NCBI RefSeq assembly: GCF_022664535.1
Contig: NZ_JAKUJY010000023.1
Coordinates: 1-64,000, forward strand
Direction: 5' to 3'
Source of the DNA: Sphingobium trunci
Lineage (GTDB): Bacteria > Pseudomonadota > Alphaproteobacteria > Sphingomonadales > Sphingomonadaceae
DNA length: 64,000 bases
Part shown: in pieces, positions 58,283 through 64,000 of the stretch
Layout of the letters: each line of letters starts with the position of its first letter
Position numbering within the stretch: position 1 is the first letter of the stretch
Notes under the pieces: generated by a model
Seen by the model: the letters and a program-made list of their open reading frames with translations, nothing else
The model's database searches: none
What the model was told of the DNA's origin: nothing
Made by a program: the position numbers and the translations under genes

Positions 58283-60526
58283 TCAGAACTTGAACAGCCA
58301 GTCAAATCCGTAGGTGCGCGGCGCGCCCGGCATCGCCGAACTGCCGCGCGGTCCGTCGCTTTGAACCTCGGCGACATAATATTTTTCCTTGGTAATATTC
58401 TTCGCCCACAACCGGATAGCGAAGCGGTTGCCTTCGCCAGGGAAGGTATATTTGACCTGCGCGTCGACCAGCGAATAGGACGGTTGCCGCAGCGCATTGT
58501 CCGCGTCCCAGGCGAAGCCGTCATTATAGGCCCAGTTGATGTCGAAGTTGAATACGCCGATCCCGGTTTCCAGGTTGTAGTTCGCGCCGATATTGAACGT
58601 CCATTTGGGGACGCGCACCATATCGTTGCCGCTGGCGTCATAGGGCAGGAAACCATATTGATATCCGCCGACCGGACCGAGTGCGGGGTCGGTGTTGGTG
58701 TTGACCACCGGCGTTTGCGCGTTCGGGAAATCCTTGTACTTTGAATTCAGGTAGCCGCCGCTGAAGCGCAGCATCAGACCGTCGCTCAGCGCCGCCTGTC
58801 CTTCTAGTTCCGCGCCATAGATGCGCGCGGCCGGCGCGTTGATGATGATGACTGTCGGGCCGTCGAACTGCTGGAACTGGGCATTCTTGAAATCATAATA
58901 GAAGGCCGCGCCGTTCAACCGGATACGCCGGTCGAAAAGTTCGGACTTGAAGCCGATTTCACTGGCATCGAGCACCTCGGGCTTGGCGGCTGTCGGCAGG
59001 AAGGGAAGAGTGTTGAACAGGCCCGACTTGTAGCCGCGGCTCTGCGACGCATAGATCATGACATCGTCCGTCACCTTGTGGTCAAGCGAGACCTTGTAGG
59101 TCAGCTTCCGGAACCTATCCTTGCCCCTGACCTCCGCACCCGGGATGGCGGGTGATCCGACCAGGTAGAAATCGCTGCGGCCGATACCACTCAGCCGGTC
59201 CTCGGTGTAACGCAGGCCACCTGTCAAATTGGTCGACTCTCCAAGGTGAACGGTCGTCTGCCCGTAAAGCGAGGCGGATCTTACCTTCGACTGCCCGTAG
59301 GTATCGCTGATCGCCGGAATTCCGCCGGTGAAGACATCGATCGCTGCGCCGGTGAAGCGCGAGGGTGAGTAGCCTGACTTGGCATGCAGATAATAGGCAC
59401 CCACTAACCAGTCGAAGCTCGACCCCTTGTTCGAAGCGAGTTGCAGTTCCTGGCTGAATTGTTTGACGCGCCCATAAAGGTCGGCGCGCAGGAAATTCTG
59501 CTTCGAGAAGTCCGAGTCGAAGACGACATAGGATTTGTCATCGCGATAGGCGGTGATGCTGGTCGCCGTCGCGAAGCCAAAATCATGCTGCAATTTGCCA
59601 GAAACGCCCCAATTCTCATCCTTATTGAGCGGTGCGTCATTGGACTCGATATTGTAAAAGCCAGGGTTGGGCTGCCGGCCATAGGGCGGCAATTCGTAGC
59701 CACGCGATGGACCGTACAGATATTGGCTGTGCGCCAGGAAATCGTTGTTCGACTTGCTATAATCGCCGATGAGCGTGAACGTGGTGTCCGGCCCGGCTTC
59801 CCAGCGCAATTTGCTGCGCAAGGATTTGGTGTTTTCCTTGCCCCAGTCGCGGCCTGTCGCGACATTCTTCCCCCAGCCTTCCGCCTGGTCGATCAGCATC
59901 GCCGAAAAGTCGATAGCCAGCCCTTTCGCGAGGCCTGTCGACGCGTAGATGTTGCCGCGGAAGGTGTCGAAATTGCCATAACCCACGCCACCTTCAACCT
60001 GCGGATTTTCGCTCGGCTCGCGCGTGATGATATGCATCAGGCCAGCGCTGGCGTTGCGGCCGAACAGCGTACCCTGCGGACCCTTGAGCACTTCGACGCG
60101 ATCAATGCTGTTGAGCTGGAGCAGCGATGCTGGCACGCGCGAAAGATAGACACCGTCGATATAGACGGCGGTGCTGGCCTCGTTCCCCGCCAGTGAGCCG
60201 GGATTGCCGATGCCGCGCAGGAAAGGCTGAACGCTGCCGCTGGTGATAAAGATGCCGAGCGAGGGGACGATCCGGCCCAGATCATTGGCCGAGCTGATGT
60301 TCGCATTTTGCAACATGCGGTTGTCAACGGCACTGACTGCGACAGGCACATCCTGAAGATTTTGGCTGCGCTTTTGTGCGGTGACGACAATGTCTTGCAG
60401 GACATTGTTCGATTCGTCCGTCTGTGTTTGTTCCTGGGCTCGGGCCGGAGAACTCACCGCGACGAGTGCGAACACGGAAGCAGCGCTCCACTGCATCAGA
60501 CGTGACCGCTTCATTGTTTTGATCAT
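58283..60526 (-). CDS. TonB-dependent outer-membrane receptor 3
   Basis: A 747-residue receptor. The signal peptide ends after SSPARAQ (about 31). The plug has LQDIVVTAQKRSQNLQDVPV, PFLRGIGNPGSLAGNEAST, VYIDGVYLSRVP and VEVLKGPQGTLFGRNASAG; the barrel ends TYGFDWLFKF. It is a clear paralogue of receptor 1 along its whole length, including the FLRGVGNP motif, whereas receptor 2 differs. The ATG at 60526 has GGGGAGGAAAG upstream. It heads the ring-degradation operon with the IclR regulator gene 176 bp upstream on the same strand. Confidence 0.93.
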   Translation of the reverse strand: MIKTMKRSRLMQWSAASVFALVAVSSPARAQEQTQTDESNNVLQDIVVTAQKRSQNLQDVPVAVSAVDNRMLQNANISSANDLGRIVPSLGIFITSGSVQPFLRGIGNPGSLAGNEASTAVYIDGVYLSRVPASLLQLNSIDRVEVLKGPQGTLFGRNASAGLMHIITREPSENPQVEGGVGYGNFDTFRGNIYASTGLAKGLAIDFSAMLIDQAEGWGKNVATGRDWGKENTKSLRSKLRWEAGPDTTFTLIGDYSKSNNDFLAHSQYLYGPSRGYELPPYGRQPNPGFYNIESNDAPLNKDENWGVSGKLQHDFGFATATSITAYRDDKSYVVFDSDFSKQNFLRADLYGRVKQFSQELQLASNKGSSFDWLVGAYYLHAKSGYSPSRFTGAAIDVFTGGIPAISDTYGQSKVRSASLYGQTTVHLGESTNLTGGLRYTEDRLSGIGRSDFYLVGSPAIPGAEVRGKDRFRKLTYKVSLDHKVTDDVMIYASQSRGYKSGLFNTLPFLPTAAKPEVLDASEIGFKSELFDRRIRLNGAAFYYDFKNAQFQQFDGPTVIIINAPAARIYGAELEGQAALSDGLMLRFSGGYLNSKYKDFPNAQTPVVNTNTDPALGPVGGYQYGFLPYDASGNDMVRVPKWTFNIGANYNLETGIGVFNFDINWAYNDGFAWDADNALRQPSYSLVDAQVKYTFPGEGNRFAIRLWAKNITKEKYYVAEVQSDGPRGSSAMPGAPRTYGFDWLFKF

Positions 60527-60702
60527 CTTTCCTCCCCGATAGACAATCGCTGACCTTGGGGCGCGCATTAGAGGCGCCGGCAATAGGAGCTATCCATCGG
60601 GAAGATTCGATATCCGCCTGTTTAAATATCAACAATATGAAACAGCAACCTGTTCGCAATGAGAACAGGGGCCCCGCGTGTATCGATGGTACGCACTTCA
60701 AT

Positions 60703-61509
60703 TCAGGGCGCTTCATCGATCCTCGCACTGGTTAAAGGATGAGACAGCCAGCCCTGGTGCAGTCCAGGAGGAAATAATTGTGTGCTGATCGCACTGGCCG
60801 TGTTGTGGAGACGGGCGACGAGCGCGGCCGTATCGAACGGCGCAGGGGATGCAGGGGCGTGACTGACCGAAATCGCTGCCACGATTTTGCCCGCCCTGTC
60901 CCTGATCGGCACCGCTGCGCAGCGGAGGCCGACAACCATTTCCTCTTCATCTGTCGACCAGCCTTGGATCCGAACGGCATCTATCGCGTCCCGAATCTCG
61001 TCGGGATCGACCAAAGTGTTCGATGTCAAGGGTACGAAGGCGCCATCTGCTAGATAGCGCTCGAGCTCATCCTCGGCGAGGCTGGAGAGCAGGATTTTCC
61101 CGAGGGCAGAGCAATAGCCTTCCAACTGCATTCCTTCGGCCGAGTGGATGCGGACTTTTCCGAAGCGCTGCTTGACAACGTAGGTGACCATCCCGCCCTC
61201 CCAGACGCCGAGATGGACATGGCAGCGGACCAGTTTCGACAGGGAAAGCAAGTGTGGCCGAGCGATCGCGGCGAGTATGTCCCGCGGCGAAGCTTGCCGC
61301 GCAAGCGCAACGATCGCACCCCCAAGCCGGAAGTCGGCTCTGCCGCTACGCATCAAGAAGCCGCGACGTACAAGAGACTTCACTATGCGATGGGTAGTCG
61401 TCAGGGAAAGTCCGCAGCACTGCTGGATCTGCGGCATGGATGCGCTTCCCGAGGCGCCGACCGCTTCGATAATATCCAGAGTCTTGTCGATCAGTGGCTG
61501 GCTAGCCAT
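60703..61509 (-). CDS. IclR-family transcriptional regulator
   Basis: A 268-residue IclR protein. The winged helix (about 5-65) reads ASMPQIQQCCGLSLTTTHRI and VKSLVRRGFLMRSG. The effector domain reads GMQLEGYCSALGKILLSSLA, with STDEEEMVVGLRCAAVPIRD near the ligand pocket. It is divergent from the acetaldehyde dehydrogenase-aldolase operon (160 bp away) and upstream of the receptor 3 operon. IclR proteins often control aromatic and beta-ketoadipate or meta-cleavage genes, so it may regulate either neighbour. Confidence 0.9.
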   Translation of the reverse strand: MASQPLIDKTLDIIEAVGASGSASMPQIQQCCGLSLTTTHRIVKSLVRRGFLMRSGRADFRLGGAIVALARQASPRDILAAIARPHLLSLSKLVRCHVHLGVWEGGMVTYVVKQRFGKVRIHSAEGMQLEGYCSALGKILLSSLAEDELERYLADGAFVPLTSNTLVDPDEIRDAIDAVRIQGWSTDEEEMVVGLRCAAVPIRDRAGKIVAAISVSHAPASPAPFDTAALVARLHNTASAISTQLFPPGLHQGWLSHPLTSARIDEAP

Positions 61510-61669
61510 CTTTGTTGCCTTCCAGTCATTGAACGCGCAACTTCCGGTTGGTGGAAATAACGCGGAGGACGATGCTTGTCAGAGTATCCCAAATGGTTGA
61601 TCCCTGTGTCGACGGGCCTTGCGGCGAAGGGGCTCGTTTGCGACTTTTCATCAAAGAGAGAATGTAAAG

Positions 61670-62641
61670 ATGGGCAAGGTCAAAGCTGCCATCATCGGAT
61701 CGGGCAATATCGGCACCGATCTGATGATCAAGATGATCAAATATCCGCAGAATATGAAACTGGTGGCCGTCGTCGGCATCGACGAAGCCTCCGAAGGCCT
61801 CGCCATGGCCCGCGAGCGCGGCGTGGCGACCACGCATGAGGGGCTGGAAGGTCTCAAGGCGATGGACGCCTATCCCGAGATCGGCATCGTTTTCGACGCC
61901 ACCTCGGCCTATGCGCACAAGGTGCATGACGCGGCCCTGCGCGCAGACGGCAAGCAGCTGGTGGACCTGACCCCCGCCGCCATCGGACCCTACACCATTC
62001 CGACCGTCAACGGCGAAGCCAATCTGGACGCCGGAAACGTCAACATGGTGACATGCGGCGGTCAGGCGACCATCCCGATGGTCGCTGCCGTGTCTCAGGT
62101 GGCGACCGTCCACTATGCCGAAATCGTGGCGTCGGTTTCCTCCCGTTCCGCAGGGCCGGGCACCCGTGCCAATATCGACGAGTTCACCCGCACCACCGCC
62201 GGCGCGATCGAAAAGGTCGGGGGCGCAGCGCAGGGCAAGGCGATCATCATCCTCAACCCGGCCGAACCGCCGATGATCATGCGCGACACGGTCTTCACCC
62301 TGTCCGAAGGCGCTGACGAGGAGACGATCCGCACCTCGGTCGAAGCCATGGTCAAGAAGGTGCAGGCCTATGTCCCCGGCTATCGCCTGAAGCAGCAGGT
62401 TCAGTTCGAACGTTTCGGCGACAATAACAAGCTCAAGATTCCCGGCCGGGGCGAGTTCACCGGGATCAAGACGATGATCCTGCTCGAAGTCGAAGGCGCC
62501 GGCGATTACCTGCCGAGCTATTCGGGCAATCTCGACATCATGACCGCCGCCGCCAAGGCGACCGGCGAACTGCTCGCGCAGCGCATTAGCGAAGGAAAGA
62601 AGGTGGCAGCCACCGGCTCGCTTGCCGAGACGGAGAATTAA
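61670..62641 (+). CDS. dmpF: Acetaldehyde dehydrogenase (acetylating), meta-cleavage pathway
   Basis: A 323-residue enzyme of the BphJ/DmpF type. The nucleotide motif is [20 protein letters not shown], the catalytic cysteine lies in [20 protein letters not shown], and [20 protein letters not shown] is conserved. It converts acetaldehyde, CoA and NAD to acetyl-CoA and channels its substrate from the aldolase encoded 3 bp downstream. The start [10 protein letters not shown] at 61670 follows AAAGAGAG; an upstream in-frame start would give a nonstandard N-terminus. It is the first gene of a rightward pair. Confidence 0.96.
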   Translation: MGKVKAAIIGSGNIGTDLMIKMIKYPQNMKLVAVVGIDEASEGLAMARERGVATTHEGLEGLKAMDAYPEIGIVFDATSAYAHKVHDAALRADGKQLVDLTPAAIGPYTIPTVNGEANLDAGNVNMVTCGGQATIPMVAAVSQVATVHYAEIVASVSSRSAGPGTRANIDEFTRTTAGAIEKVGGAAQGKAIIILNPAEPPMIMRDTVFTLSEGADEETIRTSVEAMVKKVQAYVPGYRLKQQVQFERFGDNNKLKIPGRGEFTGIKTMILLEVEGAGDYLPSYSGNLDIMTAAAKATGELLAQRISEGKKVAATGSLAETEN

Positions 62642-62644
62642 ACA

Positions 62645-63688
62645 ATGACCAAGACATTCAACGTCGAGGCGGGCGACAAGCTCTATATCCAGGACGTCAC
62701 CCTGCGTGACGGCATGCACGCCATCCGCCACATGTATGGCATCGACCATGTGAAGGCGATCGCCAAGGCACTGGATGACGCAGGCGTGGACGCGATCGAG
62801 GTCGCGCATGGCGATGGGCTCAATGGCGCTAGCTTCAACTATGGCTTCGGCGCGCATACCGACTGGGAATGGCTGGAGGCGGTCGCTTCCGTCCTCACCA
62901 GATCGGTGCTCACCACCCTGATCCTGCCCGGTGTCGGGACGGTCGAGGAGCTGCGCCGCGCCTATGATATCGGCGTGCGTTCGGTCCGCGTCGCGACCCA
63001 TTGCACGGAGGCCGATGTCAGCAAGCAGCATATCGGCATCGCGCGTGATCTTGGCATGGACGTGTCGGGCTTCCTGATGATGAGCCACATGATTGATCCG
63101 GAGAAGCTCGCCAACCAGGCGCTGCTGATGGAAAGCTATGGCGCGCAGTGCGTCTATGTGACCGACAGCGGTGGGGCGCTGGACATGGATGGGGTAAAGG
63201 CTCGCCTCGAAGCCTATGGCCGTGTCCTCAAGCCCGAAACCCAGCGCGGCATACACGCCCATCATAATCTCTCGCTCGGCGTCGCCAACTCGATCGTCGC
63301 GGCGCAGGCAGGGGCGGTCCGCATCGACGCCAGCCTCGCCGGCATGGGCGCGGGGGCTGGCAATGCGCCGCTGGAGGTGTTCATCGCCGCCGCCGATCGT
63401 AAGGGCTGGAACCATGGCTGCGATGTCATGTTGCTGATGGATGCCGCCGAAGACCTCGTGCGCCCGCTTCAGGACCGACCGGTGCGCGTAGATCGCGAAA
63501 CGCTCGCGCTCGGCTATGCGGGGGTCTATTCCAGCTTCCTGCGTCACGCGGAAAAGGCAGCCGAAACCTATGGTCTCGACACCCGCACCATCCTGGTCGA
63601 ACTGGGCCGCCGCAAGATGGTCGGCGGACAGGAAGACATGATCGTCGATGTCGCCCTCGACATGCTCGAGGCACGCGAGACGGCATGA
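62645..63688 (+). CDS. dmpG: 4-hydroxy-2-oxovalerate aldolase
   Basis: A 347-residue DmpG/BphI-type aldolase. The metal and catalytic region is [20 protein letters not shown]; the hydrophobic TIM barrel has [37 protein letters not shown] and [20 protein letters not shown] with the HxH metal ligands. [20 protein letters not shown] is conserved. It splits 4-hydroxy-2-oxovalerate into pyruvate and acetaldehyde and forms a channelling complex with the dehydrogenase encoded 3 bp upstream. A hairpin follows at 63698-63722. Confidence 0.96.
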   Translation: MTKTFNVEAGDKLYIQDVTLRDGMHAIRHMYGIDHVKAIAKALDDAGVDAIEVAHGDGLNGASFNYGFGAHTDWEWLEAVASVLTRSVLTTLILPGVGTVEELRRAYDIGVRSVRVATHCTEADVSKQHIGIARDLGMDVSGFLMMSHMIDPEKLANQALLMESYGAQCVYVTDSGGALDMDGVKARLEAYGRVLKPETQRGIHAHHNLSLGVANSIVAAQAGAVRIDASLAGMGAGAGNAPLEVFIAAADRKGWNHGCDVMLLMDAAEDLVRPLQDRPVRVDRETLALGYAGVYSSFLRHAEKAAETYGLDTRTILVELGRRKMVGGQEDMIVDVALDMLEARETA

Positions 63689-63697
63689 AGGGGGAGG

Positions 63698-63722
63698 GGA
63701 GGGAAGGCCCGTGCTTCCCTCC
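63698..63722. terminator. Hairpin terminator between convergent meta-pathway genes
   Basis: GGAGGGAAG (63698-63706) and CTTCCCTCC (63714-63722) form a perfect 9-bp stem with a seven-base loop, 10 bp after the aldolase stop and 22 bp before the hydratase stop on the other strand. It could end both transcripts, although no clear T run is present. Confidence 0.5.
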
Positions 63723-63744
63723 TCGTCTTCGGGAAAGCGGCATC

Positions 63745-64000
63745 TCAGGAAAAGCGGATGCTGGCTTCGCCGAGTCCATCGATCCTGGTGACGAAATGAT
63801 CGCCGGCGACGGCGGGGGCAAGCGGCACCAGCGATCCCGACAGGATGATTTCCCCGGCCCTGAGCGGGACGCCATAGGCGCCCAGCGTGTTCGCCAGCCA
63901 GGCGACGGCCGTCAGCGGCGATCCCTGGACGGCCGACCCATAGCCCGTCGATATCAGCGCCCCATTTTTGAAGACCTCGCATTTGAGTGTGGGGAGGTCG
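63745..64000 (-). CDS. 2-oxopent-4-enoate hydratase, C-terminal part (cut by window edge)
   Basis: The frame from the window end to a TGA at 63745-63747 encodes about 84 residues: LKCEVFKNGALISTGYGSAV, QGSPLTAVAWLANTLGAYGV, PLRAGEIILSGSLVPLAPAV and AGDHFVTRIDGLGEASIRFS. This is the C-terminal domain of the DmpE/BphH/MhpD hydratases of the fumarylacetoacetate-hydrolase-like family. It adds water to 2-oxopent-4-enoate to give the aldolase substrate. Its gene is convergent with the dehydrogenase-aldolase pair instead of co-transcribed with it. The N-terminal two thirds lie outside the window. Confidence 0.9.
   Translation of the reverse strand, partial: DLPTLKCEVFKNGALISTGYGSAVQGSPLTAVAWLANTLGAYGVPLRAGEIILSGSLVPLAPAVAGDHFVTRIDGLGEASIRFS

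Noticed and set aside
61526..63982. An 818-codon open frame on the minus strand opposite the acetaldehyde dehydrogenase and aldolase genes
   Set aside because: It is a mirror of GC-rich codon bias on the complementary strand. Its protein has no recognisable family, while the plus-strand genes are unmistakable.
1..64000. CRISPR arrays, rRNA genes or prophage structural genes
   Set aside because: No spaced repeat array, rRNA sequence or phage morphogenesis gene was seen. The only regular tandem repeat is the iteron set at 5457-5544.

Overview
The window looks like part of a large plasmid (or plasmid-derived segment) from a GC-rich alphaproteobacterium, most likely a sphingomonad (Sphingobium, Novosphingobium or Sphingomonas type). 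The reasons are a Rep_3-type initiator with iterons, a convergent parAB locus, three long TonB-dependent receptors ending in an aromatic residue, and a dense catabolic gene load. The species and replicon cannot be proven from the sequence alone.

Positions 1-16700 are the plasmid backbone and its scars. From left to right they hold the 3' half of a tRNA-Glu gene, a frameshifted serine resolvase, a DUF1612-like HTH protein, parB and parA with candidate parS palindromes, an iteron origin with repA, a FitAB/VapBC-type toxin-antitoxin pair, a broken LysR and B3/B4-domain pair, and a restriction-modification operon (vsr, C5-methyltransferase, Eco29kI-like GIY-YIG nuclease). Then comes an ardC-like gene broken by a group II intron that is itself broken by an IS21-family remnant. 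The IS remnant abuts a 5'-truncated plasmid gene, a decayed Phd antitoxin, and a PemK-like toxin start fused to the tail of an unrelated dehydrogenase.

Positions 16700-61500 are a mosaic of catabolic operons: three cytochrome P450s with one [2Fe-2S] ferredoxin, two TauD-type dioxygenases, several SDR and epimerase-like oxidoreductases, Zn and non-Zn MDR dehydrogenases, an aldehyde dehydrogenase, two glutathione S-transferase-like proteins, an HpaI-type aldolase, an aconitase-type dehydratase (two subunits) followed by an isocitrate-lyase-superfamily enzyme, an acetoacetate-decarboxylase-like protein, a PQQ dehydrogenase, a ketosteroid-dehydrogenase-like flavoprotein, a cyclase-family hydrolase and two alpha/beta hydrolases. 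Small proteins (EthD, ABM-like, NIPSNAP-like, DUF1330, VOC, SnoaL-like) are scattered among them. Three TonB receptors, three AraC-type regulators and one IclR regulator punctuate the operons. The content suggests uptake, P450 or dioxygenase attack, dehydrogenation and ring opening of a bulky alicyclic or polycyclic compound. The substrate cannot be named from sequence.

Positions 61500-64000 carry the end of a meta-cleavage lower pathway: acetylating acetaldehyde dehydrogenase, 4-hydroxy-2-oxovalerate aldolase, and, on the opposite strand and cut by the window edge, a 2-oxopent-4-enoate hydratase. Together these would turn a ring-cleavage product into pyruvate and acetyl-CoA.
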